64,000 nt of DNA from Lepas anatifera (lineage: Eukaryota; Arthropoda; Thecostraca; Lepadidae), in NCBI GenBank assembly GCA_034440635.1, contig JAOTON010001490.1, positions 1,725,501-1,789,500 of the forward strand, given 5' to 3'. The notes below the pieces were generated by a model. It ran no database searches. It saw nothing but the letters and a program-made list of their open reading frames with translations, and had not been told where the DNA came from. The position numbers and the translations under genes are program-made. Within the stretch, counting starts at the first letter, position 1; each line of letters starts with the position of its first letter. Below, in pieces: positions 15,870 to 27,769 of this stretch.

Positions 15870-17100
15870 GGTGAAGGTCGCTCGCACCCGCCACTCGGAC
15901 AAGGCTTAAGGCCCCCGAACGGTGTTGGGACCCTGGAGCTGGTATGGGCTCCTGAGCTGATTTTGAGACACTTGAGCCTATTTAGGGCCCCTCAGCTTGG
16001 CTGGGCCATTTAATGGGCGTGGAACCCCGTGTTGGTGTTGGGTCCCCTGAGCTGATTTCTTTAGCAGTTTTGGGATCCCTTGAAGTTAAGCTGGACTGCG
16101 GGCCTTAAAATAGGCTGGAGCCTTTCGTTGGTTTGGGCCCTTCTGCTGGTGTGGGCCCTTTAGCTGGTCTGGGCACTTTACATGGTAGGGTCCCTGCACT
16201 GATTTTGAGACCCGTGGGCTAATATTGACCCCTAAGAGTTGGCACATTGTCTCCTGAGCTCTACGGGGCTCTTTATTTGGTCTGAGTCTCCTGAATTGGT
16301 ATCGGGCCTCCCTCACATGGTTTTGGGGCCTCTGATATGTTCTAGATCCCCTGAGTTGGTTTTGGGTCTACTGAGAGGGAGTTTCACTAGGGGCCCCTGA
16401 GCTGTTCTGTGGGTCCCTGAGCGATGCTTGCACAGGAGGTTCCAGAAGTTGGCTTGGGTCCCAGGCTGACTTGGTCCTCATAAACTGGTAAGTGTCCCCA
16501 GTGCTGCCATTGGGCCGCTTAAACTGGTATGGGCTCCTTTAGCTTGTCTAAGCTCCCTTGTGCCACTCTGAGGTTTCCTGAACTCGCCGGAGCTCCCAGA
16601 TGGTGTAGTCCCCCGAGTTTTTCCTGGACCTCCTGAGGGACTTTGGGGCCTCTCGATGGGTCTGGTCACTCTGAGTTTTTGGTGGCTCCCCTGAGTTAAT
16701 ATTGACTCCGCTCAGCTGTTCTTGGGCCCCTTTAGATAACCAAGCGCCACACTGATCTTGAAGCCAATGTGTAGGCACTGGAGCCCCCTGAGCTTTTCAA
16801 TGCCCCTTACGTGGAACGGGACCGCCTCAGCTGATACGGGGCCCCTAGTTGGATTGATGTCCCTTGCAGTGCCAAGGGTGCCCTGAGTATTAGGTCCGTT
16901 TACCTGGTATGGACCCAATTAGCCTGCCGGGGCCATTAACTGGTCTGGCCCTGCAGAGAAGGTATTGGTCTTGCAAACAAGTTGTGGCTGTAATTAGCCT
17001 GTTTGCGGGAGGCCTGCTGATTTGTATTCACTATCACGATTCCAGTATTCTGGACAGCGTGATGGGGCCCCTGCGTGAAAAGAGTGGGAGGGAGACTCTT
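15870..17100. repeat. ~20-bp GGGCCCCTGAGCTG minisatellite
   Basis: Degenerate monomers of the form ggggcccctgagctggttt run through this stretch. This is the reverse orientation of the 59,640-62,000 array (agctcagggggcaccagat). Copies are well diverged, indicating age. The several short minus-strand frames (for example 16,086-16,316) are periodicity artefacts. Confidence 0.7.
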
Positions 17101-18540
17101 AGACTCTTAGACTCTTCGGGATGCAAACCACCCGTCCAACTCCCAGCTGCGGGATCCATGTGAGTACTCTTACCTGCTCTTACCCTGCATGGAAAGTCAT
17201 ATTTCAGATTAATTTTTCAACATTAAACTGTGCCATCTCAGAATCGAATTCATTTGGAACTATTGGAGACTATTTAGACATCACCATGATAAGTTGAAAA
17301 TGAAAGATTATCTTAATGCCATATTTAAACCTCACGGATTCGTTTTTTTCGTTGCCGTGACAAATGAGTTGGGGAGCTGGTGCCTTTTTAGTCTAAATTT
17401 TATCTTAAGTATTTGTTATGCTGAATAAATTTAAAGTGAAATCCGTTGCTGAAATTTAAATAAAAAGACTTCGGTATTAGTATATTTCATTCGTTCTTGG
17501 TACATCGAACATTATAACGTCTGATGATTTGTGACCATGTTGCCCTGCTCCACGGGAGCGGGGCTCATGGCTTCAACATTTTACATACCAAGTGCACAAG
17601 TGGGTACATACCGATTCGTGTTAAAACAAACAGTCGGATGAGCAAAAGTGGCCATCTCGACAGGGATGACCCAACTGCCCTGCGCTGTAAGGCTTGTGTC
17701 AGAGTTAACACAGTCAAAGTTGACACAACCTCATCTGGAAGGTGTCTTCAGCTTTGCTAAGGAATGCATAATCAAAAACAAGGCGTCAAATGGGAAGTAC
17801 CTAACCGGAGCAGACGTCGGGAATTCTGAAGATATCAGGATTCTGAGTGATGTCTGGACGAGTGTTTGCCTGCAGTTATCGCTGACTGAACACGGCGAGA
17901 GTTTGTCACGACCGATAAAGTGGGGATTCGAAGTTACCCGGCAATCCGAGTCAGTAAATTTTAAGAACAGGACTCCTAATACAAATTCAAAATCATTATC
18001 CGGAAGCATTATATATTATGTGCACTGACACTGCTGTAAAACAATATGTTCATTGCTTTGTAAGGATCAACAAGCAGTAGTTATTTAGAAATAAATAGCG
18101 GATCATTCAGGAAGCTGATCAAAGGAATGCGAGACCCATCGGCCAACCATGAGAATCGTTGATAGACTTCGTGCTGAGGCGAGAAGCATAACTTGACTCG
18201 AAACCCAGTGGGGCAGAGCAGCTAAGGGCCCCGACACGCCATCAAACATACTGTCAAAAATGAGAATCCGCAGTCATGCCCGCATAGAAAATTAGCCAGA
18301 AGTACTGGAAAATCTTCTCCAAATTACCAACAGATTGGGGATTTATTTTTACGTTTACGCCGTGGCCCTCTGTTATCCTAATAACCTCGCGCGACCGACA
18401 GCTTCTGAGCCCCAGGACTTCCCTCCTCGGACAATGTTTATACAAGCGTTCCACTTCAGCTCCGAGAAACTAGACCGTGATCAGCACTGCCGTATCCAGT
18501 TCGAAATCACTTTCAACATATTGGATAAGGACTCCCTATA
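17101..18540. other. Single-copy-looking sequence without a recognised gene
   Basis: Base composition is ordinary and I see no repeat shared with the rest of the window. Frames at 17,648-18,028 (+, 126 codons) and 17,731-18,009 (-) overlap and neither has a recognisable domain or signal peptide. Short tandem 'agactctt' copies lie at 17,092-17,115. It could be intron or intergenic sequence. Confidence 0.35.
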
Positions 18541-19200
18541 ATTTTATGGTTGGGTCATCTCAAGTCAATAGTGCAGGTCAAGTGACATCACCTCCAAAGC
18601 ATTCTAAGATAGCATGAGTAATAACATGGTGGATATATCCAATTAAAACATATTCCACATAATGATCCCAGCGAGAACTGCAAAAATACTCCGGATTTTG
18701 CATTTCGCTGACCTAGGGTCAGGTACGGATCACAATTTCTCCATTATGAATTAGAAAGCTGTGACCTCTGAGAGGTCATGTGGGACTATTTAAGCAGGTT
18801 TTCAGACTTGGTCATTTTAAAATTCCCCTACCCTTTAATAGGTAGGAGTGCCCTTCCCTCGCCCGTGTACCCATTTATATTTCGTTAAGAAATAACTAGG
18901 AGGTTTAGCTAAAATTTCTAGGCAACAGTACTCTCCGCTATACTGGGCAAAAATGACTATTTCTGTTGATATATAAGAATACCTTCTTATTCTCCAAGCC
19001 GTAGCCGTTCTTATTCTCCAAGCCGCTCTCCATACGGGGCTCCTTTTCAGGTTCATCTTACAAGCTTGACCTGTGACCTCTGAGAGGTCATGTGAGACTA
19101 TGTAAGCAGGTTTTCAGACTTGGGTCAATAGCTTCGCGGGAAATGATGATAAACATTTCATTTTGATACCATTACCTTTGAATTCGGTCATTCCATCATA
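18541..19200. repeat. AGGTCA-rich element remnants with a duplicated segment
   Basis: The segment 'gacctctgagaggtcatgtg' followed by 'aagcaggttttcagacttgg' occurs at about 18,763-18,822 and again at 19,075-19,135, and a diverged form is at 12,325-12,360. A G/C-rich palindrome-bearing unit lies between. The content matches the AGGTCA-bearing MITE families but ends are not intact. No gene. Confidence 0.45.
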
Positions 19201-20239
19201 AATCGACCAAAAATATCGTCAAATAAAACCCTTCTATTTTTTATTATCTCCAAAATTGGTGCCAAGGCGGTTTCAAAGGTACCTTGGGATAAATCTAATC
19301 TTGGCATAAAAAACATTTGAAAATTTGGCATGGCAGATATAGCCTCCGGCATTTTTCGGAGGTCACCGTGTATGCATTGTTTTGAAAGCCTATAGTTCTG
19401 CCATTTTTTAATGATAGTGACGATATTTAACGTATTTGTTTACCATTTAGCAGATTTCAATTTGGGTATCTTAAATTTTTATATTTCTGCAAATTTGACA
19501 TCATGACCTCGTGACCTAGTTTTTGAACGGTGACCTTGACTCGCAGTACAGTGAAATTTATAAATTCGTGCGATAGAATATTTACATTTGGAAATTATAT
19601 TTTAAGATGAAATAATAAAGATATGGCTTTTGCACAAAATATACTACTTTTTGCTTCCGAAACATGACACTAGGTGTCACTATGGAGCTGTACCGTCGTA
19701 ACTCACGGTATGGTTAATGCCAGTGACGGTCAAATTTACGGGGCACCATGGAATTTTCAACCCATTTCTTTCTAGTCAATGCCATAGGGTTTGTTAACCC
19801 TCGCACGTACAGGGGGGGTGTTGCAACCCCCGCAGGTTTTTCAAGAATGTAAAACAAGCTTCTAAGTTATAGTCTTGAAATGTTGTATAGTCTCTGGCGC
19901 ATTCATTGCACATATTTTGCGAGAAAAAATTGTTCTCACCTTTCAATTTCACGGAGTTATGACCTCAAGAGTGGAGGAATGTTGGGATCATTTGGGCGCC
20001 TGTACCCGTTTTCACGTGAATGCTCCTTTCTCTCATCGTTCTTTTGCAGCATTTGCTCATAAACTGGCCCAGAAAATTTTCTTCCACCCTTCGAGGATCA
20101 CTTTTATCAGGTTAGAACTTCCATGACTTTTTTGGCATTCAATGACCTTTATTTGACCTTGCGTGACCTCAGTGATAACTCTGTGTCGAATAACGACTAC
20201 AAACGCGTATTTCAATTCGGAATTTCCAAATGAGATGAA
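19201..20239. other. A/T-rich non-coding tract with a TTAA-type MITE end
   Basis: At 19,796-19,830 there is TTAA followed by CCCTCGCACGTACAGGGG, which looks like one end of a TTAA-type element related to the 62,120 family; the partner end was not found with confidence. The rest is A/T-rich. Short frames at 19,875-20,126 and 20,057-20,341 oppose each other and are not convincing. Confidence 0.35.
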
Positions 20240-20745
20240 CACCGAATTATTTGAGTTGCGTCCGATATGGACTTGACATTTTTCGACCTGTGACCTTATT
20301 TTACCTTGAAAGGGGGTAAGCAATAACAGATGAAGAAACAAACTTACTTGGCGTAAATGATGCAGAATGGTTTAGAAATAGTCAATTTGAATGTTATGGA
20401 CACTCAACTAGTTGGTTTGCACATTATATGGACTTGATCTTTTTCTAAATTTGACCTTATTTGACCTTGACGGGGTGTAAGCAATAACAGATGATGAAGC
20501 AGACACTTGGCGTAAATGACGCAAAATGTATTACGAATGATTAATTTGCATGAAAAGGATACTGAACAAGGCGTTTTTCATCCAATACGGACCTGACTTT
20601 TTCGACCTTTTAACTAATTTGACCTTGAAGGGGGTGTAAGCAGTGGCAGATGATAAGAAACTCATTAAATTGACGTAAATGATTCAGAATGGTTTATGAA
20701 TAGTCCATTTAAATGATGTGGGCACTTGAACTAGTTACTTTCACT
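20240..20745. repeat. ~163-bp tandem repeat, about three copies
   Basis: Units start near 20,258, 20,425 and 20,587 with 'tatggacttgac'/'tacggacctgac', then 'ttgaccttgaagggggtgtaag' (one base longer here by variant), 'aacagatga', 'ttggcgtaaatgatgcagaatg'. Each unit carries TGACCT half-sites. The copies differ by many substitutions, so the array is old. Non-coding. Confidence 0.6.
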
Positions 20746-22330
20746 TCTAAGAAGTACTTTTAAACTCTGAACCAGTCCCATGCAATGCAATGCACTACTA
20801 AAAATCACCAGTGATGTGTTTTTAGTGCCTAAAACTTCTTCATTATAAAAGAGCTAAAATAATGAGTACCCTGAGCAAAATTCACTTAGGGATTACCATC
20901 CGTCAAGGTTAAACACGCTTGAAATGCCACAATAGATTACCAAAGGCTATAAAAGCCGAACTGAGGTCATAACATGTTTTAAATTCAAAGTACATTCGGG
21001 GAAAGCGGCGCAAAACCTCAAAAGCCCAAAATCTTCCTAAATCCTCGCCGCACCTAGAATAATAAAAAAAATCGATGATCCCTCTAAGGTTTTTTTCGGG
21101 ACAAAAGAAAAAAATTAGGGGCAGCACCACGGTTAAGGGTTCTACCCCTTAACCCATTATTTTCCCATCATCACTGAAATTTATTACCCCGGGTCACCCT
21201 AGGGCAGTTCAATAGGCTAGGTCAACCAATATCACCTCACGTTAACATTTGAGCTCTACCATAGCTACATTTCTAGGCTGATCAATTAGAAATTTTCTAC
21301 ACTTCATGACCCATCCGGAGACTGGAAAATATATTTTTGGGATTTTTCGATTTGGTGACCCGAGGCCAGGTCATCAGGCAACCTCTTCCATAGAAAAAGC
21401 ATGGGAAAAGCTGCCTTATGAGCTAAAAGTCACAAAATAATCGTAAATGCTCAGACTGCTCAGAAAAACGTTCTTGGACACCCTTTCATTGATCCCGAGG
21501 GCGATATTGCTATTTGACCTATGTGAGATCATCAGAGGTCACCAGAGGTCAATAACAATATTTTGACGATAACTTTTGACTTAACCTCGCCCCACCGGGG
21601 GCCATCGATGGCCCTAAGGTTTTTCGGGATAGCAGAAATACGACGAGGCGCAGCACCGCGGTTGAGGGCTCTACTCTCACTCATCATTTTCCCATCATCC
21701 CTGAAATTTTTACCCCGGGCCACCCAAGGTCGAACTCAACAAGGTCACCTCTTACTTTATCTTAAGTATTTAAGTATCATTTGAAACTTAACTTTATCCT
21801 TTAGTTATATTTTATTTCTGCCTAGGTTCCAGCGATTCCATTAAAAGATAAAGTATTTTATATAAAAGCCAAAAATGATTGCAATATATGCTCAAAACTT
21901 TTTATTTAATCAGTTATTTGTTTTTTTTTAGTGTAAAAGTATTTTGAATAATTTACCTAATTGTAGCGGTAAACAAACACCATGGTTTGTTTTATGTTTT
22001 TTTATAGCAATTTATATTTTTACCTAGTTATTGGTCCTGACCTTGTTAAACCACTGGCAGTTTTAGTTATTAAAAGTATTTTTTATAATGTATTTACCAG
22101 CCCCATGCTTAATGACATAAGTTTGCCCAGTTTGTTAATATTGCATATTTAGTGAAAATGCCGATATTGACCTAATTTGACCTCTAGGTCAAACCATTGA
22201 CCTAGCACTAAAACATGCAGTAATTTTACTGAATTCACGCGGCTTTTATTCCTTTCGATTTGCTAACGCCCTATTTTCATGAGCATCGATGCCCCGGTGC
22301 GTGCACCCGGTTGCGGTTAATTAAGCTAGA
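20746..22330. mobile_element. Decayed TTAA-type MITEs of the CCATCGATGG family
   Basis: Two damaged copies related to 62,120-63,148 lie here, one over about 20,880-21,560 and one from about 21,580. The second begins TTAACCTCGCCCCACCGG followed by the palindrome GGGGGCCATCGATGGCCC, then 'ttttcgggatagcagaaa' and 'tttttaccccgggccacccaaggtc'. The far end near 22,285-22,320 (gatgccccggtgcgtgcacc ... TTAA) may be its diverged partner. Many AGGTCA motifs, no ORF. Confidence 0.5.
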
Positions 22331-22573
22331 GGACTAAATTAAAGGTCATCGTGTATGTCTCGTCACTGGTTTTCATTTGATATACAACAATGCTACTTTC
22401 TTACCTTTCATGACCTCAGGTCACATTAAGTCCCGAAGTACCCTCTGGAGGTCAAACCACTGGCGGGAGGCCATTATGTTCCACATAGCGGAGAAAATCC
22501 TGGAATTTTCCCACTAAATTATTTTTGCCATATATCAATTGTTCTAATGGCGTGAGAGCTATGCTCAGGTTTC

Positions 22574-22957
22574 TTAAAGGAAATGTGGCACCTTGGTCTA
22601 ATCCTGGAATTTAGTAGATTTATGGGAACTTTTAGCCGAAAATCAAGGAGGTGTCCAGGATTTCTCTGAAAAATGTACAATTTGCTCAATATTTTGATTT
22701 TTAAAATGCTCCTCTAGGGAAAGAAATAAATATCTGCCTGTGGATGATGTCATGATCTGGCTACCACCACCATATTAAAACTGTTGCCTGCTGATAAGTG
22801 TACATGAGGGGTACATTTCAGGTAGGTTTCAACTTTTTTCTACGGAAATCTCGAGTTCCAAGACGAATGATATATTAAGTACCAGGCTTTCCGACTTACT
22901 TTACAACTTGGCTATCTCAGTTAAAATCACGTTATGAAGGTGCCACATTCCCTTTAA
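22574..22957. mobile_element. TTAA-flanked MITE, family 1, copy 2
   Basis: TTAA at 22,574-22,577 and 22,954-22,957 flanks a 376-bp body starting AGGAAATGTGGCACCTTGG and ending GGTGCCACATTCCCT. The interior matches 740-1,140, including 'tctgcctgtggatgatgtca', but it lacks part of the second long arm of copy 1. Non-coding. Confidence 0.75.
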
Positions 22958-24286
22958 GGATTGCATTTTTTCTGGAAATAGCCTATCGTGACATAACTTG
23001 AGCTCTGGAGGTCAAAACGTAGACCTGAGTGCTTAAAAATACCATGTAAAATATTACTGAATTTACATGAGCTTTCTAATGCACTAAGGAACTTCCTGAT
23101 ACAGTCATATCATAAGTCAGATGGTGGCCTTGACATTATCGTAGGTCTCTTCATTGTATTTTGACCTAGTATAGTCATATCATAATTCAATTCGCCGTTG
23201 CGATAGGAAGCGAATTGTGCTTAGAACTTATTCTAACTCAGCTCAATCAGACGCTAGAGGCTAGAGACTCTTATCTAACCTGTCACCTTTTTTACCTGTC
23301 ATGACCTCAATATTAGCCTATGCCAAAAAGTGACTGGTGTGTTTTCGTCATTAATTTTCACGAGCTATCCACTAGCTTTCGCGTGTTCTCGCTATTCCGC
23401 ATAAGAGCCGAGATCAAGGGGATGGGGTGTTTGAGACCCCCCTCCCCACCAGAATGAAGGTGGCTTGGAGGCCCACGACCAGATCGTTCAGACCCCCTCG
23501 AATTTAGCATGCACCATACGTTTAAAAAAAATAAAAGCGTTCAATCGCTGACAAACATATGTACAGTCCCCCGAAATTGAAATTGCCATGACTAGGCTCG
23601 ACTGGCTTAAGATGCATACCTCGCATCCTATGGTGCCTATAGGTTCACAAATGGGTTCATCATGTGTATTTTTGCAAGAGCTTTCCAGTGGTCACCGTTA
23701 TTTCCTAATCTGAAGTCTGCGTGAGAAAATATTACACAATTACTGATTTTGCTGCATTCTGACGGGGTAGTCTTCGGCTGACTTGCCACCGCCTCTGAAA
23801 ATCCCTGACCCTCTCGCCCATACCTGGACCACGTGACCTCACAGATGAATGGGCGGATGGCATTGCGCCAACTCATTCAACCCTCTCACAAATCTCGTCG
23901 TGTCTGAGGGGCACTCGTACTGCAATTATTCCCACTGTGTTGCTGTGTGCTGGACAACTGGCGTCAATGACCTGGGGCAGTGCAGTGGCAAAACCACGAG
24001 TTACTTTTTGAGGGGGCAATATCCAATAAGATGGTCACAAATGGGGCAAACCATCGGAATATATTTTGCTGCTGAGAAGCAAATGAATTCTCCCTCCTGG
24101 ATCCGTCCTTGTGCTTGGGTTGCGAAACATGTAAGCTGTCACTGGCTGCCGGGACTCCCCTCACCTGTCTGTTTACTTAGAGAGGATTCTGGTAAAATGG
24201 CTGAAACGCAATTGATACAACTTTGTTTGGAGGTTCCATTAAATCATATCTTCAGATACTCGTCAGAAGAGGGGACAGTTGGAGCC
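22958..24286. other. Non-coding tract between MITEs
   Basis: The first part (to about 23,310) has AGGTCA-type motifs and a block shared with 12,420-12,600 ('gacctagtatagtcatat'). Beyond that the sequence looks unique. A 165-codon plus-strand frame at 23,849-24,346 starts without a recognisable motif and runs into a MITE end, so I do not call a gene. Confidence 0.35.
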
Positions 24287-24640
24287 ATAGGTGGATCCAG
24301 TGGGAAAGGAATGCAGGTCCCCCTCATTAACCCTCAGCGCCCCTAAAATGATCACAGCATTCCTCTGAACGGTCGATGGCGCTTCCTGAAATGTCACTTC
24401 CCCTCCCCCCAGGATGCGAAAATCTGCGCCCCGCCATAGGATTTGGCATCCACCTGAAAGCTTTTGCCGGCCAAAAGTGGCACCCACCAGAGACGGCGGA
24501 TTGCATTTTCGATAAGTGGTGCAAGATTTTCTGTAGGGGGCGCCTTCCTCCCCAGGGGGCGCCATCATCCCTTGGGGGCGCCTTTGCTATCCAAGGGCGT
24601 TCTGAAGAAACTCTTTGGACTTTGGGCGAGGCCACTTGAG
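24287..24640. mobile_element. hAT-like MITE fragment fused to GGCGCC minisatellite
   Basis: The segment starts ATAGGTGGATCCAGTGGG, like the left end of the intact MITE at 57,431-57,696, and its middle matches that element ('ccaggatgcgaaaatc', 'taggattt'). Instead of the right end it passes into 'ggggcgcc' monomers at 24,536-24,600, the inverted counterpart of 2,215-2,290. Non-coding. Confidence 0.55.
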
Positions 24641-25400
24641 GTGGTTTATTTCTAATATTCCGAAAAATATGTATTTTAGATTTCGCGTAACCTCAGTCGT
24701 TTCGGATTGGTATCAGCAACAGAGTGGCATAGCCCAGGATTCTGTGATGTGCATAGCCTTGTTTGCAGTTATGACCAATGATATTGCAGACACTTCCCGC
24801 AAACATACGCCATGCGCTTTTCGTTGAAGACTTCACAATATGGGTGACAGCGTCTACTACAGCAGCTGAGCAGAGGCGGCTGCAGCTTGGCCTTGACACA
24901 TTGCAGCAATGGACTGAGATTTTCAAGTTCAAAGAAAAAGTGCATGTACTTCTATAATTGACATTGAGACTGAATACCCGATGTTCTAAATTCGCGGAAA
25001 TCCGATCGACGTTGTAGCAGAAACTAGATTTATCGGGCTCACACTCAATCAACTTTCGTATGTGCCACACCTGGAGGATTTCCGCAAAAAATGTTTCGAT
25101 ACGCTGAAAATACTGAAAGTGTTGACGAGGATGAGATACGGTGCAGATAGAGAAATGTTTCTCATGCTATAAACGTTATACGCTTATCGCCTATATATAC
25201 GTTATACGCACGTTATACGCTCATCGTTATACGCTACGTTATAAACTTCTTTTGCTATATAGATCACTTATTCGTTCAAAGATCGAGTACGGCTGTGTTG
25301 TGTATGGGGCCGCTCCTTAGTCCGCGAAAAAGATTATCGATATGTCCATCATCACGATAGTAGAATAGTAACAGGGGCGTTCCAAGCTTCACCCATAATA
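24640..25400 (+). pseudogene. Jockey-like non-LTR RT fragment, inverted copy
   Basis: This is the reverse-complement counterpart of 1,400-2,160. The plus-strand frame reads the same 'VVSDWYQQQSGIAQDSV' stretch but breaks before the catalytic motif and has further stops, so it is dead. It forms the outermost part of the left arm of the large inverted duplication. Confidence 0.6.
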
Positions 25401-25470
25401 AGCATGCCACTGGAAATTAATGGAATACCGCTACAAATGCGCAGTAAAATACTCGCTTTGCATTAAGCCA

Positions 25471-25809
25471 TTAAAGGGGATGTGGCACCTTGGTCGAATC
25501 CTGGAATTTGATACAATTAGGCGTACTTTTAACCAAAAATAATGAAACCACTCATTAATTCTCCGAAAAATGTACGACAAGCTCAATATTTTCATTTTTA
25601 AAATACTCCTCTGGAAAAAGAATTAAATATCAGCCTGACATAGCCTGAGATAGCCAAACTGTAAAGCAAGTCGGAAAACCAGGTGCTCTATATATCATTT
25701 GTCTTGGAACTCGATATTTCCGTAGAAAAAACTAAAACATACCCGAAATGTACTTCTCATGTACCTCTCAACAGGCGGCCATTGTTGTGAGCTACTGGTG
25801 TGACGACAT
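25471..25809. mobile_element. TTAA MITE family 1, copy split by the LTR retrotransposon
   Basis: TTAA at 25,471-25,474 is followed by AGGGGATGTGGCACCTTGG. The element continues to 25,809, is interrupted by the LTR retrotransposon, and resumes at 35,954 up to about 36,063, where a deletion removes its far end. Uninterrupted homologues at 728-1,320 and 55,875-56,467 show the pre-insertion sequence. Confidence 0.75.
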
Positions 25810-26042
25810 TGTTGTAAGGCAAAGTCTTGGAGGCCGAATCTCTGTATTGGCGAACGCATGCGGTTTATATACGTCCACAGGACAAAGCCGTACCCCCGCA
25901 CACGTGTCGGTGTGCGCTGCGCCTGAGATCCCGTCGCTCGGGCTGGCGCGTGGGGGTGCACGCCTGGCACGTGGTGTGTGCGGTGGTTCGCGTGCGGTAG
26001 CGAAGGGGTGCAAGGTATAACATTATAAAATACAATATAACA
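25810..26042 (-). repeat. 3' LTR
   Basis: 233 bp, TG...CA on both strands' conventions, and identical by eye to 35,721-35,953. It is preceded on the minus strand by the polypurine tract at 26,043-26,055. A TATATAAA-type box lies inside, as in the 5' copy. Confidence 0.95.
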
Positions 26043-26055
26043 CCTTCCCCCCTTT
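26043..26055 (-). promoter_or_regulatory. Polypurine tract
   Basis: The minus strand reads AAAGGGGGGAAGG immediately before the 3' LTR, the usual position for the plus-strand DNA primer of a retroelement. Confidence 0.85.
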
Positions 26056-27769
26056 GAAAAGGCTATGGCCTGGGACGTTGACATTTTTAACTTTTAGCGT
26101 CGAAACAATGAAACAATGAAACATAGGGAACATTCAGAAAAAAATATAGTGAGGAAAACATGACATATTTTTTTGTGTTCTATCGTCCCCTTAACACTTG
26201 GAAAATAAAGCTGTGAAAATATTTACAGGAGGCCAAAACATCGGCGTCACAGCTACCTACTACACAAATAACATATATGAGGAGGGCGGACGTGAATGCC
26301 CAGGCAAGTGCAATGCGTGCCTGTAAATTTACGTTAAACGCCATAAAATAGAATTAGCTGTCAGCTGACTGATGTTGGTCGACTGGGTATTCGCCTGGTG
26401 ATGTAGCACGGAGCTGCTGTTGGGTGATGTCGTCCGGAGATGTGCATAGCGGCAGGACGGCGGTGGTAAAGTGGGTGGTTTCGCCTGCTTCGTTTGTTTC
26501 GGTTTGAATGTGGCTGGTGCAGGTTGGGTTGGCCGGAGATGCTGTTGGATTCCGCTTGGCATGGTGGTAGAACTGGAGCAGTTGTCCTGGTGCTGTAGTT
26601 TGACTGGCTGGACCGCACACCACAGCAAACCACGGGAGCGACCTAAGGCATGTGCACTTTGGCCAGAGGCGTACGCGTGGTGCGGGCATGGGCCCATGGA
26701 ACGTGAGCCAGTCAATGGAGGCGACGCAGGAACGGTAGAGCGGAGAGCGGCCAGACCGGAATTTGAAGATGAGTCCGGCATGGTGTCCGGAACACAGTCA
26801 CGTTGGGGCGAATCCACTGTAGTCCGTGCGAGCAGGGCAGTTGGGTATGTCGACGGTACCCAGACGGCCCGGGGCGACGACTTGTGACCAGTCGATGAGT
26901 CAGCTTTGGATTGGCGTTGGTAGCAAGAGAATGGCATTCAGGTCAGCCCTAGGGGAGTCTAGAACAGAGAGGTTGTTGTGAGAATGATATATGTACATAC
27001 ACGGTAAAACATACAATCATACATTGTTTTTTTATAGACAATGAACAAACATACGAGGGGGTGATACATACGGTGATGAGAGATACATAAACGCATCTAA
27101 TGAATGAAATGTGTGATGCGTGACGATTAGACATAGTATATTACATATTATACATAGTTGAGTCGGTGGTGGTGTCGTCTTCGGTGGGTTGAGAGGGCGC
27201 CAGGACTGGTCATGCCGAAACTGGTGAGGCATGTACCAGTCAGACGTCAGGCCAGCTCCGCAAAGGAGGCGTCGGAGCGTGACTGGCGATTGGACTGGGG
27301 CCATTGTAGAGTCCGGGTATTGAAGATCACGTTTCTGGAGTGACTTCGATATGTCCTTCTGTCTTCGTTTTTTTCTTTACTTTCTGCAGATGGGGATCCT
27401 TGTTGTGCTCTCGTGGTCGGCTCTTGTTTTGTCGACCATACTTGTTGGTTTTTCATCGCATGATCGGGTCATACTTGCTGGTTGTTGCTTGTTACATGGT
27501 TGGTTCATAGGTAGGTAACTATATAGCGCATAAAAGCAAAGCAAAGGGGTAACGCGTCGCTGGGTCAACACGACCCTCGGCGGTTTGGAGCTACATTTAA
27601 GGATCACCTGACAAGGGCCGGGCCGCATCGGCCGGTGAAACCAAGGAATGCGGCGTGGAGGGTCAATTTAGGATCGAATGGCACAGGTGCAAATGAACGT
27701 TTACCGTTACGTTAAAACCTGTGATGGACAATGAGTAATTTGGTGTCTTATGTGGGGTGTGCTCAGAAA
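26056..27769 (-). other. 3' region between env and the LTR, with a possible 202-codon ORF
   Basis: About 1.7 kb separates the env stop from the polypurine tract. The longest minus-strand frame, 26,329-26,937 (202 codons), is rich in Ser, Thr and Pro and has no recognisable domain. An overlapping plus-strand frame (26,471-26,887) shows the region is simply open on both strands. Further short frames lie at 27,032-27,628. This could be a long 3' UTR or hold an accessory gene; I cannot decide. Confidence 0.4.

Noticed and set aside
17648..18028. 126-codon plus-strand frame
   Set aside because: Overlapped by an equally long minus-strand frame and lacking any recognisable motif.
23849..24346. 165-codon plus-strand frame
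   Set aside because: It crosses from unique sequence into a MITE end and has no domain.
26471..26887. Plus-strand 138-codon frame inside the LTR element
   Set aside because: Antisense to the element and a shadow of the 202-codon frame; no motif.
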